From Methanobrevibacter millerae (GTDB lineage Archaea > Methanobacteriota > Methanobacteria > Methanobacteriales > Methanobacteriaceae), in assembly GCF_900103415.1 (NCBI RefSeq), contig NZ_FMXB01000005.1:85319-149318 (forward strand): DNA of 64,000 nucleotides, in the 5' to 3' direction. Under the pieces are notes generated by a model. The model saw only the letters and a list, made by a program, of their open reading frames with translations. It searched no databases and was not told the origin of the DNA. The translations under genes and the position numbers were made by a program. Below are positions 36,058-45,535 of this stretch, piece after piece. The first letter of the stretch is position 1, and every line of letters begins with the position of its first letter.

Positions 36058-36819
36058 TTAACTTTTAACGGAATTAACCTTATCATTTACATCATTGTAG
36101 AAACCATCATCAACTGAATCAGGATCAAGCTTTAATGCCTCATCACATTTTTTTAAGGCAAGCACATAATATCCCAGATAATAAAGACAATATGCGCTAC
36201 CCACAATTGGAGTAGCATCTTTTGAATCAATTTTTGAAGCCTTATTGAAGCAAATCTTAGCCTCTTTAATTTTATAATCCTTAATGAGCCTAAAACCTTC
36301 ATCGCACAACCTGACAACTTCAGGAATACTTTCATGAGATTTTAAGACTTCACCGCAATTGGCGCAAACTGCATCACACTCATCAACAAGCCTTCCGCAA
36401 TTTTCACATTTCTCATATAAATCATAATCCCTAAAGTCAAACTCGCAAAAAGGACAGATTACCATGAACGGATTAATTTCACGGCCGCAATAAGGACACA
36501 TCTTTGAATCGACATTATCTGAATGACTGAAGTGAGAGGCATTTCGGGAGTGATAATCGTTATTTGATTTGACGGCCAAAAGCAACCGGTTATAAAATTC
36601 ATCTGGAACGGCACCCAAATCAATTTCACGTGCCATATCACAGATTTCAAGAGCCTTTGAGTAATTGCACCTGTTAAAATAACATTTTGCCTTTCCAAAA
36701 AGCGCATCAACATTATTTTCGTCTCTGGCCAGAATATCATCATAGACCTTTTCACCGGAAATGAAATCTCCATTACTTAAAAAATCGTTGGCCTTATTTA
36801 ACTGCTCTTGAACACCCAT
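36058..36819 (-). CDS. TPR protein with a central double zinc ribbon
   Basis: 253 residues. TPRs at about 1-85 (LFGKAKCYFNRCNYSKALEI) and 165-250 (AYCLYYLGYYVLALKKCDEA) flank two zinc ribbons at about 108-160: MCPYCGREINPFMVICPFC and CENCGRLVDECDAVCANCG. Such ribbons mediate protein or nucleic-acid contacts. Its ATG overlaps the stop of the upstream TPR gene (TAATG), so the two are translationally coupled. The C-terminal TPR is nearly the same as in that neighbour, pointing to tandem duplication. Confidence 0.8.
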   Translation of the reverse strand: MGVQEQLNKANDFLSNGDFISGEKVYDDILARDENNVDALFGKAKCYFNRCNYSKALEICDMAREIDLGAVPDEFYNRLLLAVKSNNDYHSRNASHFSHSDNVDSKMCPYCGREINPFMVICPFCEFDFRDYDLYEKCENCGRLVDECDAVCANCGEVLKSHESIPEVVRLCDEGFRLIKDYKIKEAKICFNKASKIDSKDATPIVGSAYCLYYLGYYVLALKKCDEALKLDPDSVDDGFYNDVNDKVNSVKS

Positions 36820-37670
36820 TATTTCACCTCACGAGCCTTTGCCTTCACCTTTCTATAAAAACTGCGGTCAATGGATTCAATGTCCATATTAATGGCTTTT
36901 TTACACTCTTTAAATGCTAAAACATAATATCCCAAATGATACAAACAGTATGCATTGCCAACAACGGGATTTACATCCTTTGAATCAATCTTTAAAGCCT
37001 TATTGAAGCATACCTTTGCATCCTTGATTTTATAGTCATCGATGTAGCTGAAGCCTTCATCACATAAATCCGTGACTTCCCTTAAAGATTCATGATCATA
37101 ATATGCATCATCCACATCAATGCCCATCAGTTCATCAAAATACTTTAAAAAATCTGGAGCTATTTCGAACCTGTCAATATCATATACCAATTGATGAGCG
37201 TGAGTTTTTTTACCTAAACTGTAAAAACAATAAGCTTGGCAAACCAAAGCTTCAATATTATCGCTTTGAATTGATAACGCCCTATCAAAAAATAATTTGG
37301 CCTTGTTAAACTCTTTTTTATTAATCAGGTTAGTGCCTGATTTTAAGATAGAAGGAATTTTGCTTTCTTCAGATGCTTTAGTTGGAGTCTTTTTAACTGT
37401 ATTCTTTGCCCTGAAAGAGACTGCATTGTAAAATTCATCAGGAACTACATCACTGTCAATGCTTCTGGCTTTTTCAGCCATTTCCAAAGCGGCTTTGAAG
37501 TCACCCATAGCATCCAAACATAATGCTTTTGCAAAAATGACATTTGCAGAATCGGGATTTTGTTCAAGCAACTCGTCAATAAGTTCCATCGCTCCTTTAA
37601 AATCCCTTTTTTCAATAAGATTATTCACTTGAAACAGTAAAAGCAATTCACCCAAATCCATTACATTCAC
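36819..37670 (-). CDS. TPR protein
   Basis: 283 residues of TPR solenoid, with units around 15-80 (IEKRDFKGAMELIDELLEQN), 115-165 (LINKKEFNKAKLFFDRALSI) and 200-275 (AYCLYHLGYYVLAFKECKKA). No zinc ribbon, unlike its coupled downstream paralogue. SD GGGAGGTGAATGTA precedes ATG 37670, and a palindromic promoter lies at 37700-37727. Likely a protein-binding adaptor acting with the DnaK operon just downstream. Confidence 0.75.
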   Translation of the reverse strand: MNVMDLGELLLLFQVNNLIEKRDFKGAMELIDELLEQNPDSANVIFAKALCLDAMGDFKAALEMAEKARSIDSDVVPDEFYNAVSFRAKNTVKKTPTKASEESKIPSILKSGTNLINKKEFNKAKLFFDRALSIQSDNIEALVCQAYCFYSLGKKTHAHQLVYDIDRFEIAPDFLKYFDELMGIDVDDAYYDHESLREVTDLCDEGFSYIDDYKIKDAKVCFNKALKIDSKDVNPVVGNAYCLYHLGYYVLAFKECKKAINMDIESIDRSFYRKVKAKAREVK

Positions 37671-37699
37671 CTCCCTATATAAAAATATTTTTAGGATAT

Positions 37700-37727
37700 T
37701 ATATAAGTCAATGAAAGCAATTTATTT
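37700..37727 (-). promoter_or_regulatory. promoter of the two-gene TPR operon
   Basis: Minus strand AAAT-AAATTG-CTTT-CATTGA-CTTATATA, 30 bp ahead of ATG 37670; one base off the AAAG half-site. Confidence 0.6.
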
Positions 37728-37737
37728 CGTTTCCAAC

Positions 37738-39363
37738 TTAAAGATTTTCCAAACGCTTTAAGGCGAAATTGCAAACGCTCATATTATCATCATCTCTAGA
37801 AATATCTTCCAAAACGGATTTATCAGATATCATATTAATCGCCTGCATTCTAAAGCATAATGCATAATCGTTTTGAGCAATCCTGGCCAGATAAGATTCA
37901 TCGGAAATGCCCTCGATTAAAAAATATTTGTAAGCTTCACTTAAATCATCCCTATTGAACTGCTCAAATAGGAATTCATCATCATTTAAGCTTTTATTTT
38001 TAACTGCAGCTTCAAGAACACCCATGCCACTTCCTTTTTGAATAAGATCCTTTAAAACATCTTCATCGCTGATGTAATAGGCTGCGAACTTACGGGCAAT
38101 ATAATCGGAATCGTTATATGCAATATCGATTAATTTCTCTTCGTCATCAATTCCTTTAATATATTCTTCAACTTTGCTTGTTGAATCAAAATACCATTCA
38201 GGCTTTTGCACATTTTCACAGTATTTGAACATGTCAATCATGTTAACATTACTTTTAATATTCCAACCATTTAGAGCTTCACAGTCTCTTAATGAATAAC
38301 AGTCCCTGAACATTTCATACAGATTTTCAACATTATCCGGCTTCCAGTTAGCTAATTGCGAAATGTCAGCTAGAGATCTGCATTCATGAAACATGGATTC
38401 CATTTTTTTCACATTGCTAACGTCCCACGATTCCAAACCGTTTAGCCCGGCCAGATTAGAGCAGATGCAAAATATTGCATGCATATTTTCCACATTACTG
38501 ACATTCCATGACTTTAAAGGAGATAAATCTGTTAAAGAAATACAATTTTGAAATACAGCCATCATATCTGTCACATTTGACACGTCAAAAGACTTGAGAA
38601 AGGAAATGTCAGACAGCAGTGAACAGTTCATGAACATGCAATCCATCTTTTTGATATTGGAAAAATTCCATGAGTCAAATCCAAAAACGTATTCCAGGGA
38701 ATGACAATCACAAAACATGCTGGATACATCTTTAACTTCATGGGTTATTCCCTTAACGATAGCTGACTTGAGAGATTCAAGATTGGCATATTCATGAGCA
38801 ACATGCATGCGATCAGACAAGTCTTCGCTGACATATAAAACATCCTTTTTATCTTCAATATCACTCCATCTGGTCAGATTGGTTCCGTCTTTCAGGATAA
38901 TGAGGACACTTAAATCCCCCAAATCATAAATGCTTGAAGTTGTGGTATTCAGCTCTTCAAATTCCTTAAAATATTTATCCCGTATATCATCATCGATGTC
39001 GGGATTGATGATTTGTTCAAATTTGGATTCCAAAAAGCCTATAAAAGGATTTTCCTGCCTTCGAATATGTATTTTAATGTTATTAATTAGTTTAACCAGT
39101 TCATTATAATCTTCATTATCCGTTAGGGATGAATAAATGGGATTTGAGTTAAAACTTTCCTCAAGCTGAGCGATAAACTCTTTTGCATAATCTATCGTAC
39201 TTTCATATAGAACATTTCCTCCGGCGGAGATATCAGAAGAAAATTTAACCGTAGTCTCCTTTCCTTCAAGGTCAATAGTTACATATTGGCTTTCACCGCT
39301 TTCAAAATACTTGAGTAAAGCTTCCAGTAAATTAAATGGTAAAAAATCCGGTTCCGAAAACAT
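37738..39363 (-). CDS. DUF285 (BspA-type) repeat protein with C-terminal HEAT repeats
   Basis: 541 residues, leaderless. N-terminal 120 residues are unique. Then comes a module shared with two other proteins here (FEELNTTTSSIYDLGDLSVL, IILKDGTNLTRWSDI, DVLYVSEDLS), about eight DUF285 units of 24 residues (SWDVSNVKKMESMFHECRSL and variants, about 200-380) and a HEAT tail (EKLIDIAYNDSDYIARKFAA). DUF285 repeats are best known from bacterial surface proteins, but this one has no export signal. SD GGAGGATTAAA overlaps the stop of the upstream beta-helix gene. It is the last gene of an operon DUF285 - beta-helix - DUF285/HEAT. Confidence 0.8.
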   Translation of the reverse strand: MFSEPDFLPFNLLEALLKYFESGESQYVTIDLEGKETTVKFSSDISAGGNVLYESTIDYAKEFIAQLEESFNSNPIYSSLTDNEDYNELVKLINNIKIHIRRQENPFIGFLESKFEQIINPDIDDDIRDKYFKEFEELNTTTSSIYDLGDLSVLIILKDGTNLTRWSDIEDKKDVLYVSEDLSDRMHVAHEYANLESLKSAIVKGITHEVKDVSSMFCDCHSLEYVFGFDSWNFSNIKKMDCMFMNCSLLSDISFLKSFDVSNVTDMMAVFQNCISLTDLSPLKSWNVSNVENMHAIFCICSNLAGLNGLESWDVSNVKKMESMFHECRSLADISQLANWKPDNVENLYEMFRDCYSLRDCEALNGWNIKSNVNMIDMFKYCENVQKPEWYFDSTSKVEEYIKGIDDEEKLIDIAYNDSDYIARKFAAYYISDEDVLKDLIQKGSGMGVLEAAVKNKSLNDDEFLFEQFNRDDLSEAYKYFLIEGISDESYLARIAQNDYALCFRMQAINMISDKSVLEDISRDDDNMSVCNFALKRLENL

Positions 39364-39365
39364 TT

Positions 39366-42200
39366 TTAATCCTCCAAATAATCATCCAAATTTATGTTTC
39401 TAAGGCTCAATACGCATTTACAATCAGCATATAATTTTTCATAGCTATCATCATCACCGGGAGATTGCTCTTTCAGGCCTTCCAAAAGCTCAATGATTTT
39501 TTCTTCTGAAAGATGTGGGAAATTTACGGTGATATACGCCAGGGACATGTTTAAATCGCCAGGAAAATTTTGCCTCCATTCATTTACCAAATCCTTGATT
39601 GAATCGTATACGTCATCTTTTTCTTCATCCGCATTTGCGAAATTATTTGTAAAGTCGATGTAATGCTGGGCATATTCATCTGAAGTCAATTTTTCTTCGT
39701 CTTCATCATCCTTGGAATTTGCGAAAATCATGCCGACCAATGCGACCGCCATGAACCATGAGGACAATTCCTCGTCAATCGGATCGTATTGCGTAAGTCT
39801 CCTTCTGTATTCCTCCTGCGTGAAATCCTCCAGAATCACTCTTACAAGTTCATCACCATATATGCTCCCCATCAACAATGCCGCACCAACCAAATTGGCA
39901 TCTTCAGGGAATTTGTCAGCCCATAAAGCAAACAGCAATGACATCATTAGGCGATTGCCCTTGGTATCCTCTTCTTCCAGCATTTCTTCAAAGTAATCCT
40001 TGAACTTTCTTGCAAAATCATCATATCCTTCCGGAAACTTACTTTCAGAGGATTCCTCATTTGATTCTATTACAAACATCTCGGTTTCACCCTCAAGGAC
40101 ATTGCCATCATCATTAACTGATGGTGATTCATCAACAATATCTCCCTCATCGAGTGGAGAGTCGATTAAATCCAATTTTCCCTTATTGACAATGATTTTT
40201 CCATCGCTGGCACTGTTGTCTTCAAATTTGGAGTTTGAAATCATTAGTTTTGAGGATTCTGTTGCATCAAATACTCCTGCAGTGTTATCTGCATGGTTAG
40301 TGATAAATTCCGAATTATCTATATCAATTTCACCCATCGTATGAACCACACCGCCATCGCGTTTAGCGTGATTGTCCTTAAACAGTACCGCATCCATTTT
40401 AACTTTGGAGTCCGGCAGGATAATCATTGCCCCGCCACTTACATCACAGCTGTTTTCAACGAATTGAACGTTATTAATATCCAATTTTCCATTGTTGTAG
40501 ATTGCTCCTCCAAATCCCTGAGCTTGCTCGGGCAGGAGCTCGCCCGGACAATCGACATCCGAACTGACAGTATTTCTGGTGAATTTAGTCTCTTCAATCA
40601 GCAGTTCAGATACATAAGTTGCAGCTATTGCGCCGCCGACACCACCTGAAGAATTGTTTGTAAATTCACAACCTTTAATAGTCATTTTTTCATCATTGGC
40701 AATTGCTCCTCCCAATTCAGAGGCAATATTATCCATAAATTTGCAATTTTCGAATGTTACCTCCCCGATGTTTGATACTGCACCGCCCATGTTTGAAAAT
40801 GCATTTTTAAATACCACATTTTTAATTAAAACATTTTTCCCGTCGATTTTGAATATTGAAGCTTTATTATCGGCATCAATGTAATGATTATTTCCATCTA
40901 AAACCAGATCATCAACATCTATTTTAATTCCATCGGCATAATCGCCTGCCTCGTCATCATCAAGACGAACATTTGAATTTAAGACAATATTCTTCTCCGA
41001 GTGGATTAAATCATCCAGATATTTGAAATTTTTACCTAAATCCACATGCATTTCAATAACGGATTCAAAAATGCCATGCAGTTCATCAAATGAGCCTTTA
41101 TCTACCGCACTTTCCTTATCTATGCGGTCAAACTCGATGTCATCAGCATCCAAATCCAAAACGTTTACAATAACATCAGCCATAAGGAAATTTGCATCAT
41201 ATGAACAGATTTTTCTCCAAATATCTACAAATTCAATCATTTCGTTATGCAATCTGTCCTGCTCGCTGAATTCAGCCCCATTGAATTTAGGGAAGTATTT
41301 AAGAAATTCCCTTGCCAATTCATGTTCCGTCAGCTCGAGCACCCAACCCATATCACTTGTCAGGTAGCGGATCTTATCGCTTTCAACATTGAAATCATAG
41401 CTTTCGCCTTCGGGGATGTATATTTCTGAAAAGCGTCCACTAATCTGTGAATTCTTAAAATCACAGCTTTTGATTACGGACAAACAGTTTAAAACGACAT
41501 CAGCATTATTGAAAGTTGAATCCTTTAAAACTGCATTTCCACTTGTTCCTGCCTCAATTGAAGCGTTTGCAGCTGCATTTAAAAAGTTACAGTCATTTAC
41601 AATCAATGAGCTTTCAATTGCCCTGATGTCATCGGCTTCCTTGCCTGCAAGATTGGAATTGAAAGTGGAATTGCTTACTGTCAGGGAACTGTCATCGTCA
41701 TCAAATACTGCTCCGGCCCATTCCTTTGCGATGTTTTTTGTAAAATGACAATCATCAATGCTTGCTTCACAATAGCTGAGGGAAACGGCCCCTCCGCGAT
41801 GCGCCAGACAATTATTGAATGAACAGTTTTCAAACCTTAAATTTGAATCGAATGCATAAACTGCTCCGCCGCCTGCCAAAAGCTCAATAAAAGCCATTCC
41901 ATCACCACCAACAGACCTGAATGATCCGTTTTTAAAATTAATGTTTTTAAATGTGACCCTTTTATTTTCGATTTTGAAAATGCGTGACTTTTCATTGGCA
42001 TCAATCATATGGCCGCATCCGTCAATGATTACATCATTTTTGATTTCAATACCTTCAACGTAAAGTGATTCTTCCGCATTGGACAGACAAATGTCGGAAG
42101 TTAATTTTACCTCGTCTTTACCTGAATTAACCAAATCATCCAGATATTTGAAATCTTTTTTTCCATTAAACAAATTAGATATTCTGTTTTGAAAATCCAT
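39366..42200 (-). CDS. leaderless double beta-helix protein with acidic helical insert and tail
   Basis: 944 residues. Lobe 1 (about 1-280) begins with FKYLDDLVNSGKDEVKLTSD and VIIDGCGHMIDANEKSRIF. A helical insert (about 285-385, HELAREFLKYFPKFNGAEFS) precedes lobe 2 (from about 390, FKYLDDLIHSEKNIVLNSNV). The last 230 residues are acidic and helical and repeat the insert's theme (DFARKFKDYFEEMLEEEDTK; AQHYIDFTNNFANADEEKDD). The two helical parts may be docking or regulatory domains. SD GGTGAT ahead of ATG 42200. It is 2 bp and 4 bp from DUF285 genes on either side, so the three proteins are probably made in fixed ratio. Confidence 0.8.
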   Translation of the reverse strand: MDFQNRISNLFNGKKDFKYLDDLVNSGKDEVKLTSDICLSNAEESLYVEGIEIKNDVIIDGCGHMIDANEKSRIFKIENKRVTFKNINFKNGSFRSVGGDGMAFIELLAGGGAVYAFDSNLRFENCSFNNCLAHRGGAVSLSYCEASIDDCHFTKNIAKEWAGAVFDDDDSSLTVSNSTFNSNLAGKEADDIRAIESSLIVNDCNFLNAAANASIEAGTSGNAVLKDSTFNNADVVLNCLSVIKSCDFKNSQISGRFSEIYIPEGESYDFNVESDKIRYLTSDMGWVLELTEHELAREFLKYFPKFNGAEFSEQDRLHNEMIEFVDIWRKICSYDANFLMADVIVNVLDLDADDIEFDRIDKESAVDKGSFDELHGIFESVIEMHVDLGKNFKYLDDLIHSEKNIVLNSNVRLDDDEAGDYADGIKIDVDDLVLDGNNHYIDADNKASIFKIDGKNVLIKNVVFKNAFSNMGGAVSNIGEVTFENCKFMDNIASELGGAIANDEKMTIKGCEFTNNSSGGVGGAIAATYVSELLIEETKFTRNTVSSDVDCPGELLPEQAQGFGGAIYNNGKLDINNVQFVENSCDVSGGAMIILPDSKVKMDAVLFKDNHAKRDGGVVHTMGEIDIDNSEFITNHADNTAGVFDATESSKLMISNSKFEDNSASDGKIIVNKGKLDLIDSPLDEGDIVDESPSVNDDGNVLEGETEMFVIESNEESSESKFPEGYDDFARKFKDYFEEMLEEEDTKGNRLMMSLLFALWADKFPEDANLVGAALLMGSIYGDELVRVILEDFTQEEYRRRLTQYDPIDEELSSWFMAVALVGMIFANSKDDEDEEKLTSDEYAQHYIDFTNNFANADEEKDDVYDSIKDLVNEWRQNFPGDLNMSLAYITVNFPHLSEEKIIELLEGLKEQSPGDDDSYEKLYADCKCVLSLRNINLDDYLED

Positions 42201-42204
42201 ATTA

Positions 42205-43071
42205 TCACCTACTAAACCATTTGGGGACTTTCTTTAGATTAGGACAATCATCAAAGAAATTCCGTCTTGATAAATAACCAACATTCCAGTCATCTATAGC
42301 AGAAGCGTCTTTTAAAGACCTGCAACCTACAAACATTCCATAATCATTATTGCTAGTGGCAAAAGTCCATTTTTCCAGTCCGTTTAAATCAACCAAGCTT
42401 CTGCAGCCGCAAAACATCCACCTGCTGCTTTTAACACCTGAAACATTCCAACCTTTCAAAGCGGACAAGTCCCTTAAGCTCCAGCAGGCAAAAAACATGT
42501 GATTCATATCAGATACATTGGAAACATCCCAGTTTCTTAAAAAAGATATGTCAGACAGGCTTCTGCAGCTATTAAACATTATTTCCATGTTATTAACGCA
42601 AGCAACAACCCAATTCATAAGGCCTGAGAAATCCTCCAGACTTTTGCAGCCTAAAAACATGGCACGCATAGATTTTACTCCGGAAACATCCCATTTATCC
42701 AGGCCATGAATTGCCTTTAGGGATTCGCATGAATGAAACATCGCTTCCATATCAGTTACTTTGGATGTGACATCAGCCGTTACAATCGCCTTAAGGGATT
42801 TAAAAGATGAATATTTTCTGGACAAATCACTATATGAAGACAGATTCTCGCTTACATAGATTACATCATCCTTATTTTTGACATCGTACCAGTGAGTCAA
42901 ATTCCTTCCATCCTTTAGGATAATCAATACGTCCAAATCACCCAGATCGTAAATGCTGTCTGTGGTTGTGTTTAATTTTTCGAATTCCTTTAAATATTTA
43001 TTTGAATCTCCAGTGCTGTATTTATTTTTTAAATATTCAACATAAACCTTAGAATGTGTTTTTGCAGACAT
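42205..43071 (-). CDS. DUF285 repeat protein
   Basis: 288 residues from ATG 43071 (MSAKTHSKVYVEYLKNKYST), which has a perfect SD GGAGGTAAT; the frame opens seven codons earlier. After the shared N-terminal module (FEKLNTTTDSIYDLGDLDVL, RNLTHWYDV, DVIYVSENLS) come seven DUF285 units (GWNVSGVKSSRWMFCGCRSL and variants) to the end. Many units carry Cys near the turn. No signal peptide. First gene of the operon with the 944-residue beta-helix protein; promoter at 43119-43146. Confidence 0.8.
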   Translation of the reverse strand: MSAKTHSKVYVEYLKNKYSTGDSNKYLKEFEKLNTTTDSIYDLGDLDVLIILKDGRNLTHWYDVKNKDDVIYVSENLSSYSDLSRKYSSFKSLKAIVTADVTSKVTDMEAMFHSCESLKAIHGLDKWDVSGVKSMRAMFLGCKSLEDFSGLMNWVVACVNNMEIMFNSCRSLSDISFLRNWDVSNVSDMNHMFFACWSLRDLSALKGWNVSGVKSSRWMFCGCRSLVDLNGLEKWTFATSNNDYGMFVGCRSLKDASAIDDWNVGYLSRRNFFDDCPNLKKVPKWFSR

Positions 43072-43118
43072 TATTACCTCCAACATTATCATTTTAATAG
43101 AAAGTTTAACTATAATGC

Positions 43119-43146
43119 TATATAACTAATAGAAAGCATTCACTTT
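43119..43146 (-). promoter_or_regulatory. promoter of the DUF285 - beta-helix - DUF285 operon
   Basis: Minus strand AAAG-TGAATG-CTTT-CTATTA-GTTATATA, about 50 bp ahead of the SD at 43080. Confidence 0.6.
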
Positions 43147-43185
43147 AGGTTACTTTTGATTATGGCGAATTATACAAAACTTCAC

Positions 43186-43644
43186 TTATATGGCATGGCT
43201 ACCCCATTCGCATACATTATAGCCGTCACCGTCAATGGCCACATAATAGAGCTTGTCAAATCCTTCATCATAGCTTGGAAACTCCAGTTTTGCATAAGTT
43301 GCCCTGACACCAACATCGGGGATTCTGGCCTTGCCTTCACGTTTGGAATTTCTTGAAAGGCATTCTCCAATTGAGGATTTGAAATAATAACCGTGAATTT
43401 CGTAATCCTCATCCTTTAGAATGTCAAAGTATCTCTGCCTGTCGGCTATTGTGGGATTTGTATTGTCAACGACAAAGGAATCTCCGTTTTCAATGCATTT
43501 ATCCAATAGCGTTTTTTCCCTGCTTCTCCTCTTTAACGTGTCCAGGTTAACATGGACATAATCGGAGAAATATCTGCGGTAAAAAGTTGATTTTCCGCTT
43601 GCCTGAATCCCTATAAATATCACAGCTATTTTTCGCTCGCCGAT
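43186..43644 (-). CDS. P-loop kinase of the polynucleotide-kinase/AAA_33 type
   Basis: A GTG at 43623 gives 145 residues, but an SD (GGAGTGAT) stands four bases before an in-frame ATC at 43644 that would give the natural N-terminus GERKIAVIFIGIQASGKST. Walker A is GIQASGKSTFYRRYF. Also seen are the DT..R region (VNLDTLKRRSREKTLLDKCI), FVVDNTNPTIADRQRYF (the substrate/Walker-B-like NTNP motif of T4 polynucleotide kinase relatives) and a lid with RNSKREGKARIPD. Such enzymes phosphorylate nucleic-acid ends, nucleosides or small metabolites; the substrate is unknown. It follows the HEAT gene by 12 to 33 bp and is likely cotranscribed. Confidence 0.8.
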   Translation of the reverse strand: MGERKIAVIFIGIQASGKSTFYRRYFSDYVHVNLDTLKRRSREKTLLDKCIENGDSFVVDNTNPTIADRQRYFDILKDEDYEIHGYYFKSSIGECLSRNSKREGKARIPDVGVRATYAKLEFPSYDEGFDKLYYVAIDGDGYNVCEWGSHAI

Positions 43645-43655
43645 TCAAATCACTC

Positions 43656-44507
43656 CTATCTTTTAATATGTTCCAATCTCTTGCTCGCCAGATCACGAAT
43701 TTTTGGACTTTTATGATGTCCCCTTATATACTCCAAATATGATTCATGCTGTATAATGTTTAATGCCTGAATGACTATTTCTTCATTTGGATATGAAAAG
43801 ACAATTGAGGTGTAAATGCTGTCTCCCGGAGAAATATTGCCCACTACCCAAACGCCGCAGATACCATCATCACCAAGATCACCATCATTTGGAACATATT
43901 TTCTTGTAGGGCCTATCGGCACTTCCAGAAGCTCCATTAATCGTTCATCGTCTTCAATCTCGGCTGCAATCACCAGTTTCTTTTTCATACCCAATTTTTC
44001 ACCGTACAATAACTCGGCCAACGACTCCCTGTCGGCTTTGTGTATTGCAGCGGAATAAACATGTTCGGATTCTGACTCCTTTATTATTCTCAATAGCTTT
44101 GAATTGTCATTGATTCTATCGCAAGCAGATTTGGCCGTCCAATCTGTTTTTGTATATGGAGATACATTATATGCAGGATTTTCAAGGGCAAATTCAAGCA
44201 AAACATCTTCATATTTCGCAGCATCGCAGTTGTCTACAAAATTATTGCCCGCCAAATGCCTCACCCAGTCATCGCTATCATTTAAAATCAAATCAAGCAA
44301 TATCTCATCATCATCAATGTGCTCGGCAACATATAATCTTAAAAATTTATCTTCATCATATGCCAAATCTTTGAAAATTCCCTTATCTTCAATGTTTTCC
44401 AGTGCTTGATTTCTGATTTTAGTATTCAAATCCTGATTTTTTGCTATTTCAATCAATCTATCCGGATTCTTAATTTTTTTAACATCTTCAACAGTCAAAT
44501 TATTCAT
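43656..44507 (-). CDS. HEAT/LRV-like repeat protein
   Basis: 283 residues with the repeat VRKxA-x-IxDExLLxxIA-xD seen in the other solenoid proteins here (RLIEIAKNQDLNTKIRNQAL, RLYVAEHIDDDEILLDLI). Between repeats near residue 215 is a less repetitive stretch (DDGICGVWVVGNISPGDSIY). No SD; the ATG lies about 26 bp from TTTATATAAG (44530-44537), so the transcript is probably leaderless. Upstream partner of the P-loop kinase. Confidence 0.7.
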   Translation of the reverse strand: MNNLTVEDVKKIKNPDRLIEIAKNQDLNTKIRNQALENIEDKGIFKDLAYDEDKFLRLYVAEHIDDDEILLDLILNDSDDWVRHLAGNNFVDNCDAAKYEDVLLEFALENPAYNVSPYTKTDWTAKSACDRINDNSKLLRIIKESESEHVYSAAIHKADRESLAELLYGEKLGMKKKLVIAAEIEDDERLMELLEVPIGPTRKYVPNDGDLGDDGICGVWVVGNISPGDSIYTSIVFSYPNEEIVIQALNIIQHESYLEYIRGHHKSPKIRDLASKRLEHIKR

Positions 44508-44529
44508 GTGATAAGTTTAATTTTAATCT

Positions 44530-44557
44530 TATATAAATTAATGAAATGCATTGATTT
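44530..44557 (-). promoter_or_regulatory. promoter of the HEAT/kinase operon
   Basis: Minus strand AAAT-CAATGC-ATTT-CATTAA-TTTATATA; degenerate half-sites but the same spacing. Back to back with the plus-strand copy at 44577-44604. Confidence 0.5.
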
Positions 44558-44576
44558 ATAAAAAATCGCCAAGGTT

Positions 44577-44604
44577 AAAGAAAAAACTTTATATTATTTA
44601 TAAG
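44577..44604 (+). promoter_or_regulatory. plus-strand promoter with palindromic element
   Basis: AAAG-AAAAAA-CTTT-ATATTA-TTTATAAG on the plus strand, 50 bp ahead of the zinc-ribbon gene. It shows that the element follows gene direction. Confidence 0.6.
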
Positions 44605-44654
44605 CCATTCAAGATAGAGTAAAATAATAATTAATTATTAAAGAGGAGTTAAAG

Positions 44655-45535
44655 ATGTCATGCCATGAATATTATACCTGTAAAAACTGCGGCTTTAGCT
44701 ATATGGATGTGAACTATTATTTCTGCTTAAGGATGATACAGGCGTTATAGAAAAGTATGAAAGTCTATTTTCAACTATGAACTATTCGCTTGGATCCATT
44801 TTACGAGGCATTGTCATCCAGCATTACTGTAAAAACTGCGATAAGACAGTTTCTGTTTATCGGACAGGACCCAGCGCAAGCATTTTTTCAAAAGAAGGAT
44901 GCATTGATTTTTTAAAGGATTACCTTCCAAAAAAACAGGAAAAAATGCTTAAAACATCAGTCATATTTTACAATCTTGTTGAATTGGTTGAATCCTATGC
45001 AAGCCTAAAGGTGTTGAATAACTATCTGGAGAATCATGACGAGGATATCTATTATAAAATAGACTTTAACGATTATTTAAGTGAAAAGTCCTTTGAATCA
45101 ATGGATTTTAATATTAACGATTACGTTAAAGAGAAAAGCAGTGAAACTTTCAGAAGCGAAGATTATAATCCATATGATTTATTTAATGGGGACTTAAATA
45201 ACCTTGATTCAGATAATCTGGATTTAAAATCGCTTCAAAATGACCTGTCCAATCATTTGAATGAACTTTCTGCCAACAATTTGAACCGGGACAAATTCTA
45301 TTTCGACATTTCCCAAAGGTTCCGTAATTTGAGTGAAGAGATAATGAAATTCGAAAAGGAAATCCTCTGCATCAATTATCAAGGCGATGATTTTAACATT
45401 ACTTTAGATGGAGAAAAAATTGATGAAGGAGTCTGTCCGCAATGCGGTGAAGAGTTTTATGTCATAAGTCCGGATAACCCCTGCCCCCAATGCGGAAAAA
45501 ATGAAATAGAGTTTAATAGAGTATTTTTTGATTAA
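44655..45535 (+). pseudogene. zinc-ribbon protein interrupted by a one-base frameshift
   Basis: An ATG at 44655 after AAGAGGAG reads MSCHEYYTCKNCGFSYMDVN, then stops at a TAG at 44748-44750. From about 44729 the +1-shifted frame reads LKDDTGVIEKYESLFSTMNY and continues to 45535. Adding one A in TTAAGG (44728-44732) restores a protein of about 293 residues with zinc ribbons at both ends (YTCKNCG, HYCKNCDK; GVCPQCGEEFYVISPDNPCPQCGKNE) and an acidic helical middle. The downstream frame alone has 252 residues from ATG 44777 but lacks the first ribbon. This is either a recent mutation, a sequencing error or recoding. Function unknown. Confidence 0.7.
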
